Part shown: positions 19,593 through 28,587 of the stretch, piece after piece
How the letters are laid out: every line of letters starts with the position of its first letter
How positions within the stretch are numbered: position 1 is the first letter of the stretch
Source of the DNA: Sphingomonas sp. YR710
GTDB taxonomy: Bacteria > Pseudomonadota > Alphaproteobacteria > Sphingomonadales > Sphingomonadaceae
Assembly: GCF_900101455.1 (NCBI RefSeq)
Contig: NZ_FMZJ01000001.1
Location: forward strand, 124,001 to 188,000
Direction: 5' to 3'
Length of the DNA stretch: 64,000 bases
Program-made: the position numbers and the translations under genes
Notes under the pieces: generated by a model
What the model saw: only the letters and a program-made list of their open reading frames with translations
The model's database searches: none
Told to the model about the DNA's origin: nothing

Positions 19593-19730
19593 GGTCGACG
19601 ATCCCAGAATGGCCGTCCGATCGATATCGGAGCATCGGCTGCGGCTTGTGCATAAGGCCGCCGCTGACCGGGCAGGATTCGCAACTATACGTAACGGGAA
19701 TTGTCATCCGTGGCGCGCGCGGGACCGCTT

Positions 19731-21032
19731 CTACTTGCGCGGCGCGGCGCCCGCGAACGTGATCAGGCTTTCCGCGCCATCGGCACCCAAACTCGATACG
19801 CCGAAGAAATTATCGTCGATATTGACGTTCTTCATCACGATCGGGCCGGATGTGACATCGCGCCGGTTGGTCCAGATGGTGCCATCGGCGCGCCGCCAAT
19901 GGATACGGTAGCCGGTCGCGCCCGGCACCGGCGCCCAGTTCACCGTCGTGTCCGCTGTTACCGCGCCGGTGATCGTGGCCGCAGCCGGCGCCGCGGGGGC
20001 CTGCGCCAGCGCGCGCGCAACAGCGACGTTCAGATTGGTGACTTTCGCGAGATAAGGGAAGTCGACCCCATCGATCGTATCGCCATAACGGCGCGTGCCC
20101 TCGACGCGCACATCCTGATGCTGTCGATCGTAATTTTCGCTGGCCTCGGTGATCCGGACGGCGGGAAAGCCAAGATCGAGCGCAGGGAGATGATCGCCGC
20201 CGCGGCCGAACCGATCGGGCCGGCGGATTGCGACGACTTCCAGCCCCCCATGTCCGCTTGTCCCGATGCGATCGACAAATTTGGCCAGCGCCCGCGAAGG
20301 GCCGTCATCCTCGCCGCCGATCGCCCGCCGGGTTCTGGCTTCGTCGAGGGTTTCCGACGCGCGGATGCCTTCGCTGAATACGCGCACGCGATTGTCGACA
20401 TGATCGCCGCCGCTGCCATGGCTGTTGCCGACGATATCGTTGTTGAGCTGCGCGGCGACCTGCCAGCCACGGGCCCTCGCCGTGCGGGCGAGCAATTGCC
20501 CGCCGTAGAGGCCCTGTTCCTCGCCGGACAGAATCGCGAAGACGATGGTGGCGCGGTGCGGTTCGCGCGACAGGATCCGGGCCGCTTCGATCACCAGCGC
20601 CACGCCCGAGCCGTCATCGTTGGCGCCGGGCGCGTCGCTGGTGAAATTCATCGGATCGGTGACGCGGCTGTCGATATGGGCCGAGAGGATGATCACGCGA
20701 TCGGGATCGCCCGTCCCCTTCTGCACGCCGAGCACGTCGACGATTTCCACGCCGTCGGGCGATCGCGGGCCGGTGAAGCGATCGGCGACCTTCTCGATCG
20801 TCAGGCAGCCGCCGCAGTCCCGGGCGATTTCCGCCAGACGCGCCGCCGTCCAGTTCCGCGCCGCGCCGATGCCGCGAGCCGGGTCGATCGGCGAGGAGAG
20901 GCTGTGCCGGGTCCCGAAGCCGACCAGCTTTGCGATCGTCGCATGCAACAGAGGCGGGCTTGCCGCCGGCGGGGGCGCTGCCGTCGCCGTCGCGGCAGAC
21001 AACATGGCAAGGGCAGGCAGAATGCGATTCAT
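19731..21032 (-). CDS. Secreted M28 family aminopeptidase
   Basis: A 433-residue zinc peptidase. A signal peptide covers residues about 1-18. Metal-binding M28 motifs are visible: SAHIDS (first His), GANDDGSG (bridging Asp), SGEEQGLYGG (catalytic Glu and Zn ligand) and, further on, conserved Asp and His residues in GGDHLPALDLGFPAVRIT. The C-terminal roughly 90 residues look like a fibronectin type III-like domain (NWAPVPGATGYRIHWRRADG). It probably cleaves N-terminal residues from peptides in the periplasm or medium. Only 3 bases separate it from the uspA gene upstream, so the two likely form one unit. Confidence 0.9.
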   Translation of the reverse strand: MNRILPALAMLSAATATAAPPPAASPPLLHATIAKLVGFGTRHSLSSPIDPARGIGAARNWTAARLAEIARDCGGCLTIEKVADRFTGPRSPDGVEIVDVLGVQKGTGDPDRVIILSAHIDSRVTDPMNFTSDAPGANDDGSGVALVIEAARILSREPHRATIVFAILSGEEQGLYGGQLLARTARARGWQVAAQLNNDIVGNSHGSGGDHVDNRVRVFSEGIRASETLDEARTRRAIGGEDDGPSRALAKFVDRIGTSGHGGLEVVAIRRPDRFGRGGDHLPALDLGFPAVRITEASENYDRQHQDVRVEGTRRYGDTIDGVDFPYLAKVTNLNVAVARALAQAPAAPAAATITGAVTADTTVNWAPVPGATGYRIHWRRADGTIWTNRRDVTSGPIVMKNVNIDDNFFGVSSLGADGAESLITFAGAAPRK

Positions 21033-21035
21033 GGC

Positions 21036-21491
21036 TCAGCTTAACCGGTCGAGGGCTTCGTCGCTCAACGAACCGGGAATGACCATCAGCGGGCAGGGGA
21101 GCTGCCCGGCTTCGGCTCCGGCAAAATGGGCGATCAGCTTGCCGGGGGTTCCCGAAGCCGCCGCACCGAGCACCAGTGCGGCAATTTCGGGTTGCTCGTG
21201 GAGGACGGCCTTGACCGCGGCGATCGGATCGCCCTGGCGCACCGTGATCGACGGGCGCAGCCCTGTCTCCTCGATCAGGCTGCCGGCGGCCTGGGCGACG
21301 AGCGCCTCGGCGCGCAGCCGTGCCTCTTCCTCCATCGCCGCCTGGACGGCGCCCCACTGGACGAACTCGGCCTGCGCGACAAGCGCCAATATCTCGACCG
21401 CGCCGCCCGTTTTCGCGGCGCGGCGCGCGGCGAAACGCAGCGCGATGCGCGCTTCGTCGGTCTCGTCTATGACAACCAGATAAGTCCGCAC
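21036..21491 (-). CDS. Universal stress protein (UspA family)
   Basis: A 151-residue protein with the single Usp alpha/beta fold. The first strand is [18 protein letters not shown], and the C-terminal half [19 protein letters not shown] stands where ATP-binding members have GxxGxGxxG, here degenerate. The GTG at 21491 gives the normal family length; the open frame continues upstream but would overlap the divergent E2 gene. A further GTG at 21524 is possible. Usp proteins are cytoplasmic stress-response proteins of unclear biochemistry. Confidence 0.8.
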   Translation of the reverse strand: MRTYLVVIDETDEARIALRFAARRAAKTGGAVEILALVAQAEFVQWGAVQAAMEEEARLRAEALVAQAAGSLIEETGLRPSITVRQGDPIAAVKAVLHEQPEIAALVLGAAASGTPGKLIAHFAGAEAGQLPCPLMVIPGSLSDEALDRLS

Positions 21492-21652
21492 CTGTCGCTT
21501 CGCCCCTGCAAATTCGCTGCGGACGGTGCGCCGATTGCGACTGTTGTGCAAGTCGTGGATCGGGCGCCGGTTGCCGATGGGGCCTTGACCTGAACAAGGG
21601 GAGCGAAGAAGACAAGCGGGCTTCAACCCATAGATCTGGGGCCCGGAAATAC

Positions 21653-23008
21653 ATGCCGATCGAACTGAAGATGCCCGCGCTTTCGCCAACAATGGAGCAG
21701 GGAAACCTGGCCAAATGGCTGGTCAAGGAGGGCGATGCCGTGAAGTCCGGCGATCTCCTTGCCGAGATCGAGACCGACAAGGCGACGATGGAATTCGAGG
21801 CGGTCGACGAGGGGATCATCGCCAAGATCGTCGTTCCCGCAGGAACCGAAGGCGTAAAGGTCGGCGCGGTCATCGCGCTGATCCAGGGCGAAGATGAGGA
21901 TGCGGCCCCCGCCCGCCCCGCCGCCGAGCCGGCGCCGAAGGCCGAGGCTGCACCGGCGCCCGTACAAAAGAAGGAACCAGAAGTGACTGCCACGACAAGT
22001 CCCGCGCCGGTTGCGGCTACCCCTGCTCCCGCCGCGTCGGGCGAGCGCGTCAAGGCGAGCCCGCTGGCGCGCCGCATTGCCACGTCGCAAGGCATCGATA
22101 TCGCGTCGCTCAGCGGCTCGGGCCCGGGCGGGCGGATTGTGAAGGCGGATCTGGACACTGCCGCGCCGCGCGCTGCTGCACCGGCTCCGGCGGCGGCGGC
22201 GCCTGCGCCCGCTGCTCCGGCAGCGACGCCGGCCCCCGCACCGGTTGCTGCCGCTCCAACGCCCGCTCCGGCGCCTGCCAAGACGTCGGCGCCTCAACCC
22301 GCCCCGGCGGCCGAGGGCATTCCGTCCGATACGGTGCGGTTGTCCGGGATGCGCAAGATCATCGCGCGGCGGCTCACCGAATCGATGCAGCAGAGCCCGC
22401 ATATCTATCTGACCGTCGATATCCAGCTCGACGCGCTTCTCAAGCTGCGGGGGGAGTTGAACGCCGCGCTGGACAAGCGCGGCGTCAAGCTGTCGGTCAA
22501 CGACATGCTGATCAAGGCGCTGGCGCTGGCGCTGATCGAGGTGCCCGATTGCAACGTCTCGTTCGCGGGCGACAATCTGATCAAATATAAGCGCGCCGAT
22601 ATTTCGGTGGCGGTGGCGATCCCGGGCGGGCTGATTACGCCGATCGTGACGTCGGCCGATACCAAGACCATGGCGCAGATCGCGACCGAGGCGAAGGATC
22701 TCGCCGCGCGCGCCAAGGCGGGCAAGCTGCTGCCGTCCGAATATCAGGGCGGTACCGCCTCGATTTCCAACATGGGCATGTTCGGCATCAAGCATTTCAC
22801 CGCAGTCATCAATCCGCCGCAGGGCATGATCATGGCGGTCGGATCGGGCGAGAAGCGGCCTTATATCGTCAACGACCAGCTTTCGGTGGCCACGGTGATG
22901 TCGGCGACCGGCAGCTTCGATCACCGGGCGATCGACGGCGCGGTCGGCGCGCAGCTGATGGCGGCGTTCAAGCGGCTTGTCGAAAGTCCGCTGGGCATGC
23001 TTGCCTGA
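21653..23008 (+). CDS. pdhC: Pyruvate dehydrogenase complex E2, dihydrolipoyl acetyltransferase
   Basis: A 451-residue core enzyme of the pyruvate dehydrogenase complex. One lipoyl domain occupies residues about 1-78, with the lipoylated lysine in [13 protein letters not shown]. An Ala/Pro hinge follows, then the E3-binding domain ([16 protein letters not shown], residues about 128-165). A very long Ala/Pro-rich linker (about 168-222) leads to the acetyltransferase domain with the catalytic [15 protein letters not shown] near the C-terminus. The genes for E1 are not adjacent; E3 follows after a thioesterase gene. It overlaps the thioesterase start by one base. Confidence 0.96.
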   Translation: MPIELKMPALSPTMEQGNLAKWLVKEGDAVKSGDLLAEIETDKATMEFEAVDEGIIAKIVVPAGTEGVKVGAVIALIQGEDEDAAPARPAAEPAPKAEAAPAPVQKKEPEVTATTSPAPVAATPAPAASGERVKASPLARRIATSQGIDIASLSGSGPGGRIVKADLDTAAPRAAAPAPAAAAPAPAAPAATPAPAPVAAAPTPAPAPAKTSAPQPAPAAEGIPSDTVRLSGMRKIIARRLTESMQQSPHIYLTVDIQLDALLKLRGELNAALDKRGVKLSVNDMLIKALALALIEVPDCNVSFAGDNLIKYKRADISVAVAIPGGLITPIVTSADTKTMAQIATEAKDLAARAKAGKLLPSEYQGGTASISNMGMFGIKHFTAVINPPQGMIMAVGSGEKRPYIVNDQLSVATVMSATGSFDHRAIDGAVGAQLMAAFKRLVESPLGMLA

Positions 23009-23412
23009 TGGCGCGCGATGAGCCGCCGCCCACGGCGGAACCGGCGGTTCGCGTGATCGCGATGCCAGCCGACACGAATCCTTATGGCGATATCTTTGGC
23101 GGCTGGCTGATGAGCCTGATGGACTCGGCGGCGGGATCGGTGGCCGCGCGCTATTCGAAGGGCAGGGCGGTCACCATCGCGGTCGACGGGATGACCTTTC
23201 TCCGCCCGGTGGTGGTAGGCGATGAGGTGTCGGTGTTTGCGACGTTGGTCAGCGTCGGCACCACATCAATGAAGGTCGCGGTCGAGGCCTGGCGCCGCAC
23301 CCGGCACGACGATCGCTCCTATCGCGTGACCAAGGCGGATTTCACATTCGTGGCGATTGGCGAGGACCGTCAGCCGCGAAGCGTTCCACCAATGGCGGTT
23401 GCGACCGCCTGA
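23008..23412 (+). CDS. Acyl-CoA thioesterase (hotdog fold, YciA-like)
   Basis: A 134-residue hotdog-fold protein. The segment MPADTNPYGDIFGGWLMSLMDSAAG has the Asn/Asp/Gly arrangement of the YciA/BFIT-type active site, and TFLRPVVVGDEVSVFA is the conserved strand after it. It hydrolyses acyl-CoA to free acid and CoA; chain length cannot be predicted. It sits between E2 and E3 with a TGATG junction to E2 and 28 bases before E3, which suggests co-expression with acetyl-CoA production. Confidence 0.9.
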   Translation: MARDEPPPTAEPAVRVIAMPADTNPYGDIFGGWLMSLMDSAAGSVAARYSKGRAVTIAVDGMTFLRPVVVGDEVSVFATLVSVGTTSMKVAVEAWRRTRHDDRSYRVTKADFTFVAIGEDRQPRSVPPMAVATA

Positions 23413-23440
23413 ACCCTATTTCGAGACGCGGGACATTATC

Positions 23441-24838
23441 ATGGCTGACACATTCGATCTCATCATCCTCGGCTCGGGCCCCGGCGGCTATGTCGCGGCG
23501 ATCCGGGCTGCGCAGCTCGGGCTCAAGACGGCGATCGTCGAACGCGACAATCTGGGCGGGATCTGTCTGAACTGGGGTTGCATCCCCACCAAGGCGCTAC
23601 TGCGCACCTCCGAAATCTTCCATTATATGAAGAACGCGGCCAATTACGGCCTGTCGGTCGAAAAGCCGGCCTTCGATCTGGAGAAGGTGATCAAGCGTTC
23701 GCGCGATGTCGCCAAGCAGCTCAACCAGGGCGTCACCGGCCTGATGCGGAAGAACAAGATCACCGTCTATTTCGGCGACGGCAAGATCACCGCGAAGGGC
23801 AAATTGTCGGTCGAGAAGGACGGCAAGACCAGCGAGCTCGAAGCGAAGAATATCATCATCGCGACCGGCGCTCGCGCCCGCGACCTGCCCTTCGCCAAGG
23901 CCGATGGCCAGCGCATCTGGACCTATCGCACCGCGATGACGCCGCCCGAAATGCCGACGAAGCTGCTGGTGATCGGATCGGGTGCGATCGGCATCGAGTT
24001 TGCGAGCTTCTACAACGATATGGGCGCCGAGGTGAATGTCGTCGAAATGCTCGACCGGATCCTCCCGGTCGAGGATGTCGAAATCAGCGAGTTCATGACC
24101 AAGGCGCTGACCAAGCAGGGCATGAAGATCCGCGCGTCGACCGGCGTCCAGAAGATCACCGCCAGCGCGACGGGTATCACCGCGGAAATCAAGGCGAAGG
24201 ACGGCACGGTCACGACCGAGGACTATAGCCATGTCATCGTCGCGGTCGGCATCGTGCCCAATGTCGAGAATATCGGGCTCGAGGCGCTCGGCGTCGAACC
24301 CGACAAGCGCGGTCATATCAAGACCGACGAATTTTGCCGCACGAATGTGGAGGGCATCTACGCGATCGGCGACGTCGCCGACGGGCCGTGGCTTGCGCAC
24401 AAGGCCAGCCATGAGGGCATTATCGCCGCCGAACTCATCGCCGGCGGGCACCCGCATCCGATGAACCGGGGCAATATCCCAGGCTGCACCTATTGCCACC
24501 CGCAGGTCGCATCGGTCGGCATGACAGAGGCGAAGGCGAAGGAGGCCGGCTACAAGGTCAAGGTCGGCAAATTCCCGTTCATCGGCAATGGCAAGGCGAT
24601 CGCGCTGGGCGAGGCCGAAGGCTTCGTCAAGACCGTGTTCGACGAAGCGACCGGCGAGCTTTTGGGCGCGCATATGGTGGGCGCCGAAGTCACCGAACTG
24701 ATCCAGGGCTATACGATCGGTCGCACGCTCGAGACGACCGAGGCCGAACTGATCGAAACCGTCTTCCCGCATCCGACGCTCAGCGAAATGATGCATGAGA
24801 GCGTGCTGATGGCCTATGGCCGGGTGATTCATTATTGA
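23441..24838 (+). CDS. lpdA: Dihydrolipoyl dehydrogenase (E3)
   Basis: A 465-residue FAD flavoenzyme that reoxidises dihydrolipoamide and passes electrons to NAD. It has FAD-binding ILGSGPGGYVAAIRAAQLG, the redox disulfide GGICLNWGCIPTKALL, the NAD-binding VIGSGAIGIEFASF, the second FAD segment IYAIGDVADGPWLAHKA, and the C-terminal His-Glu pair in HPTLSEMMHE. The ATG at 23441 gives the normal start (MADTFDLI). It closes the E2-thioesterase-E3 unit and is followed by a hairpin. Confidence 0.97.
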   Translation: MADTFDLIILGSGPGGYVAAIRAAQLGLKTAIVERDNLGGICLNWGCIPTKALLRTSEIFHYMKNAANYGLSVEKPAFDLEKVIKRSRDVAKQLNQGVTGLMRKNKITVYFGDGKITAKGKLSVEKDGKTSELEAKNIIIATGARARDLPFAKADGQRIWTYRTAMTPPEMPTKLLVIGSGAIGIEFASFYNDMGAEVNVVEMLDRILPVEDVEISEFMTKALTKQGMKIRASTGVQKITASATGITAEIKAKDGTVTTEDYSHVIVAVGIVPNVENIGLEALGVEPDKRGHIKTDEFCRTNVEGIYAIGDVADGPWLAHKASHEGIIAAELIAGGHPHPMNRGNIPGCTYCHPQVASVGMTEAKAKEAGYKVKVGKFPFIGNGKAIALGEAEGFVKTVFDEATGELLGAHMVGAEVTELIQGYTIGRTLETTEAELIETVFPHPTLSEMMHESVLMAYGRVIHY

Positions 24839-24843
24839 ATGAA

Positions 24844-24871
24844 AGCCTTCTCCCGCAAGCGGGAGAAGGCT
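24844..24871. terminator. Hairpin after lpdA
   Basis: The arms AGCCTTCTCCCGC and GCGGGAGAAGGCT enclose a 2-base loop between the convergent lpdA and small secreted protein genes. There is no strong T tract on the + strand; a T-rich stretch follows on the minus strand. It shares the CTTCTCCC/GGGAGAAG style of other palindromes in this window. Confidence 0.6.
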
Positions 24872-24880
24872 CAGGCAGGT

Positions 24881-25138
24881 TCAGCGACACACCTCGACGC
24901 GGTGATGATGGTGCCATTCGGTATGGCAGCGCTCGTGGCGATACGAACGATGGTGGCGGCCGTACGAGCGTCGGTCATGATCGTAGCGGTCGTGGCGATC
25001 ATAGCGTCGGGAATCATGGTCGCGATAACCGTCATGTGAACGGTCGCCACCGTAATAATTCTGGGCATTCGCGCCCGTACTGGCGCCAAGTGCCGCAACG
25101 GCGAGGCCGGCTGCAGCCAACATGTGTGAAATCTTCAT
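24881..25138 (-). CDS. Small secreted His/Arg/Asp/Tyr-rich protein
   Basis: An 85-residue protein. A clear signal peptide (residues 1-25, ending GASTGANA) leaves a mature protein of about 60 residues made almost entirely of His, Arg, Asp and Tyr in irregular YRDHD/YDRHD-type repeats. It ends with two Cys residues flanking TEWHHHHRVEV. A compact C-terminal Cys...HHHH...Cys unit could bind metal or form a disulfide. A GGAGAG lies just upstream of the ATG. I recognise the general pattern from other alphaproteobacterial small exported proteins but cannot assign a function. Confidence 0.8.
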   Translation of the reverse strand: MKISHMLAAAGLAVAALGASTGANAQNYYGGDRSHDGYRDHDSRRYDRHDRYDHDRRSYGRHHRSYRHERCHTEWHHHHRVEVCR

Positions 25139-25249
25139 GTCGAACTCTCCTTTGCCTCAATAGTGAAGCCAAGGAATAATAGGCCCTCGATTCGGTCTGC
25201 TCCCTGAATGCTCCTGTAAGCTGGCAGACAGGTTGGGCGGGGGCGACGA

Positions 25250-26209
25250 TTACTCGCTGTCGCCCTCTTCGACGGGCCGGATCGCCATGCCTGGCATTGG
25301 GCGTTCGGTGCGGTTCAATGCGAAGCCATTGGATTGCAGGATCGCCGGCAGGCTGCCGGCCATGCCGCTGGCGCGCAGTTTCAGCGCGGTAAAGCCGGCA
25401 TCGAGCATCGCGATGATGTCGCGGTTGCGCGAGAAGCTCGTGGGCGCGCCGAGCACGACGGCGATCAGACGCTTGCCGTCGCGCATGGCGGAAGCCGTCA
25501 GGGTAAAGCCGCTGTCGACGGTGAAGCCGGTTTTGATCCCGTCGAGCCCAACGACATTGCCCAGCAGGTGATTGTGATTGGCCATGCGCTGGCCGCCATA
25601 AGCGAAGCTCTGTTCGCTGAAAACATGGTAGCGATCGGCATGGTATCGCAGCAAAGCGGCCGACAGAATCGCAATGTCGCGGGCCGATGTAAAGTGCGCC
25701 GGATCGGGCAGGCCGCTGGCATTGGCGAACATCGTCTGCCGCATGCCGAGTGCCCGCGCCTTCAAGGTCATCAGCCGCGCAAAATTGGATTCGGTGCCGC
25801 CGATCTTTTCGGCGAGCGCGACGGCGATGTCATTGGCGGACTTGACCGCGACGACCTGGATCGCATCCTCGACGCTGATGCTGCGGCCGGGCGCCAAGCC
25901 GAGGCGCGACGGCTTTTGCGCGGCGGCGTGGCGCGAGATGACGATGTCGTCGGAAAGCTTCAGTCGCCCCGAATCCAGCGCATCGAACACGAGATAGAGC
26001 GTCATCACCTTGGTGATCGAGGCCGGGTGACGGATCGCGGTGCCCTGTTCCTCGAACAATATTTCGTTGGTATCGGGATTCATCAGCACCGCAGCGAAGC
26101 GGGCGGGGCCGAGCGGGCTGGCGGCGGAGGCGAGCGATGCCAGCGACAGGCAGAAGCCGACGCACAGTGCGGAACCGATCCTACGCCACATGGAGAGTCC
26201 GATAGGCAT
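25250..26209 (-). CDS. D-alanyl-D-alanine carboxypeptidase (low-molecular-weight PBP, S11)
   Basis: A 319-residue periplasmic peptidoglycan-trimming enzyme. A signal peptide ends at ASLASAAS. All three serine-acyltransferase motifs are present: SxxK in HPASITKVM, SxN in VKSANDIAV, and KTG in GIKTGFT. It removes the terminal D-Ala of pentapeptide stems. It lacks the long C-terminal beta domain and amphipathic anchor of the longer DacA-type proteins, which fits its short length. An ATG at 26191 is an alternative start. Confidence 0.93.
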   Translation of the reverse strand: MPIGLSMWRRIGSALCVGFCLSLASLASAASPLGPARFAAVLMNPDTNEILFEEQGTAIRHPASITKVMTLYLVFDALDSGRLKLSDDIVISRHAAAQKPSRLGLAPGRSISVEDAIQVVAVKSANDIAVALAEKIGGTESNFARLMTLKARALGMRQTMFANASGLPDPAHFTSARDIAILSAALLRYHADRYHVFSEQSFAYGGQRMANHNHLLGNVVGLDGIKTGFTVDSGFTLTASAMRDGKRLIAVVLGAPTSFSRNRDIIAMLDAGFTALKLRASGMAGSLPAILQSNGFALNRTERPMPGMAIRPVEEGDSE

Positions 26210-26323
26210 CGTCTATCCCCTTGTTATCTGGCGATGAATCTATACCCATTTGCGGGCTTTCCACAGCGATAAGTCTGATCGTTATGCTCCCTTTGACTCG
26301 TTCGATGCACGGTTCGACTCGAT

Positions 26324-26959
26324 TCAAGTGCGATCGATCTTGTCCGAATAGATCAGCCGCCCGGCGCCCATCCGCGCCATCACCTGCACCAGATCCTGCT
26401 CCGAAAAAGCGAAGCAGCCCTCGCTGCGGCCCAATTTGCCATGATCACGCACCATTTCGGGCGACACATACCAGGCGCCGTGGATCACGACGGCGCGGCC
26501 GCGCGCATTGCTGTTGGTGGGATCGAGCCCGTCGATCCGGCGCGAGCGGCCATGATTGCCGACATATTCCTCCGCCGTCACGAAGGCGCCCGAGCAGGAC
26601 GCAGCGGAACCCATGTCGTTCGAGAAGCGCTGGAGCCAGCCGGTGTGCGACGGATCCGATCCACGGCCATGCGCGACCAGCAGACTGTTGACCCGCCCCG
26701 AGGCGACGTCGAGCAGATGAAAGCGCGGCGCGTTCGATGCTGCGTCGAAATCGGCGATGCCGATCACGTCGCGGACCTTGACCCGGTCGACATGCCGGCT
26801 CATCGCGGCCAGCGCTCTTGCCCGCACTTCAGGGCGCAGCACGGGCTGGCCGATGGAGGCTGCTATAGCCTTTCCACCGCTTGCCAATGCCATGCTACCG
26901 AGAAGACCTGCACCCAACAATCCGCGCCGTGAGACCGGCGTGTCGATCAAATTTTGCAC
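26324..26959 (-). CDS. Murein L,D-transpeptidase catalytic-domain family protein (YkuD_2 type)
   Basis: A 211-residue protein with a twin-arginine-like leader (VSRRGLLGAGLLGSMALA), so export via Tat is likely. The catalytic region runs from SGAFVTAEEYVG through VIHGAWYVSPEM to GRSEGCFAF, where the His and the Cys are the expected active-site pair. This branch is related to L,D-transpeptidases but its exact reaction is little studied. It lies in a stretch of three peptidoglycan-related genes on the same strand. Confidence 0.87.
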   Translation of the reverse strand: MQNLIDTPVSRRGLLGAGLLGSMALASGGKAIAASIGQPVLRPEVRARALAAMSRHVDRVKVRDVIGIADFDAASNAPRFHLLDVASGRVNSLLVAHGRGSDPSHTGWLQRFSNDMGSAASCSGAFVTAEEYVGNHGRSRRIDGLDPTNSNARGRAVVIHGAWYVSPEMVRDHGKLGRSEGCFAFSEQDLVQVMARMGAGRLIYSDKIDRT

Positions 26960-27097
26960 TAATCGCCCAACCCGCTGATATCATTGCCTGGATATCAGCA
27001 GTAGCAGAGACAGTTAACCAATTCGATCACCGAGTGAACCTTTGTTCCCTCAGTCTATGTCGTTCGTCTTGACCCCGACACGGACTGGCGCTTCGGG

Positions 27098-28372
27098 TCA
27101 ACGCGCGGCCATTCGAAGGGGTGTGTTCAACTTGGCTTTCATTTGCGGATCACGCCGATAGGGATCGTCGAGATAGCGAACCTTGCCATCGGCATCGGCC
27201 TGCGCTGTGAAATAGACGATATAGACCGGCAGGCTCTTTTCCAGTTGCAATGTCTTCGTGGTCCGTTCGGCAAGCGCGCTGTCGACTGCGCCTTCATCCT
27301 TTATCGATGCGGCGAGTTGGTCGATATTCTGGACGCGCACACAGCCATGGCTGAGCGCGCGGTTGCTCTTGGCGAAGGCCCATTTGCTTGGCGTATCGTG
27401 CAGATAGATCGACCAGGGATTGGGCATGTCGAACTTGATTCGCCCCAGCGCATTTTGCGGGCCGGGGGCTTGCCGGATCGCGAGGCTGCCATCCGCCCGG
27501 CGGGTGAAGCTGTAGCCCTTGGCGGTCGCTGCCGCGCCCGGACGGATCTTGCCCTCCTTCAGCACCGTCGGCGGCAGATTCCAGCTTGGATTGACCACGA
27601 TCGATTGCGCCTGGAGCGCGAGCTGCGGGGTCGGCGTTTCGGGGGCGCCGACCACGACATTGTACGCCGCCTGCTCGATCCCATCCTGCATGTCCTGCAA
27701 CCGGTAGGTCGGGATGTTCACATAGAGATAATGATCGCCCAGCTTGCGCGGCATCCAGCGCCAGCGCTCCATATTGGTGCGGAGCGTTTCTCGGGTGGCG
27801 GCGTCGCCGGGTTCGGTCAGGGCATAGGCCGCCTTGAGCGCGCGATACTGGTCATTGTCGGGCAGCAGGCTCTGCAGCCAGAGATCGACACTGTTTTCGG
27901 CGAGCGCCTTGGCGAGGCCCGCGTTGAGCGCGGCATCATCCATTGAAGGCGCGATGTGCCAGTCGAAGCTGGCTTTATCGTCGATGTGCCCGTCGGCGTA
28001 ATCATGTGCGATCTTCATTGCCGCGCTGTCGGCGGTCGCATCGAGAACGGGGCCGCGCTGGCCAGAGGCGATCGCGACACGGAGGGCGTCGGCCGAATAG
28101 TCGGCGGGGTTCAGGCCCTCGGCACGGGATGCGTCAATCACGCTCAGAAGCGCCTGCGCGCTTGCTGGAGACCAGCGGCCAGCCAGTACTGCGGGCGGGG
28201 CTGCGAGCACCGTGTCCTGCGCGCTGGCGGGGCCGGGCCCCCGCGCAATCGCGAGGACGGCCAATATCGGCAGGGCCGCGGCCCATCGGGCGAGCGACAT
28301 GCCGCGCGACCTCGTCTTCCTGGCCCAGACATTGGGGGATTTTGCTTCGAGCCCTGCGCGATTGTCGAACAT
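27098..28372 (-). CDS. L,D-transpeptidase (YcbB/LdtD-like)
   Basis: A 424-residue protein that would form 3-3 cross-links in peptidoglycan. A hydrophobic export or anchor segment lies at about residues 28-48 (WAAALPILAVLAIARG). The YkuD catalytic domain covers about residues 210-370, with AYNVVVGAPETPTP and the active-site ALSHGCVRVQNIDQLA (His and Cys). The scaffold before it corresponds to the YcbB-type N-terminal region. The ATG at 28372 is preceded by a strong AGGAGG; the open frame continues upstream without such a site. It is divergent from the cation efflux gene. Confidence 0.92.
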   Translation of the reverse strand: MFDNRAGLEAKSPNVWARKTRSRGMSLARWAAALPILAVLAIARGPGPASAQDTVLAAPPAVLAGRWSPASAQALLSVIDASRAEGLNPADYSADALRVAIASGQRGPVLDATADSAAMKIAHDYADGHIDDKASFDWHIAPSMDDAALNAGLAKALAENSVDLWLQSLLPDNDQYRALKAAYALTEPGDAATRETLRTNMERWRWMPRKLGDHYLYVNIPTYRLQDMQDGIEQAAYNVVVGAPETPTPQLALQAQSIVVNPSWNLPPTVLKEGKIRPGAAATAKGYSFTRRADGSLAIRQAPGPQNALGRIKFDMPNPWSIYLHDTPSKWAFAKSNRALSHGCVRVQNIDQLAASIKDEGAVDSALAERTTKTLQLEKSLPVYIVYFTAQADADGKVRYLDDPYRRDPQMKAKLNTPLRMAAR

Positions 28373-28587
28373 ACGGACCTCCTGAACAGGTCCACGCTCA
28401 ACGGCCTTCGCGCCAAACCGATCCATCAGTGCGGGCGGTCCGGGCAGAAATATAGATGCCAAAGGCTAGGAACAAATCGGGTTCTGCGCGATTGAATTTT
28501 GACGGCCCGCCCGAAAAACGTGGCAGGGTGTGCGCCGGAACTGTTTGCGCTGCATCATTCGGCCGGCGATACACCGAAGTGGGGACC

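Noticed and set aside
18943-19707. Alternative minus-strand frame over the third PEP-CTERM gene
   Set aside because: It lacks both the signal peptide and the sorting tail, which lie in the other frame. A local frameshift is noted as a finding instead.
20614-22281. Long minus-strand frame beginning with Ala/Gly repeats opposite the E2 gene
   Set aside because: The low-complexity start is the complement of the Ala/Pro linker of E2, and the rest runs through uspA and the M28 gene in the wrong frame.
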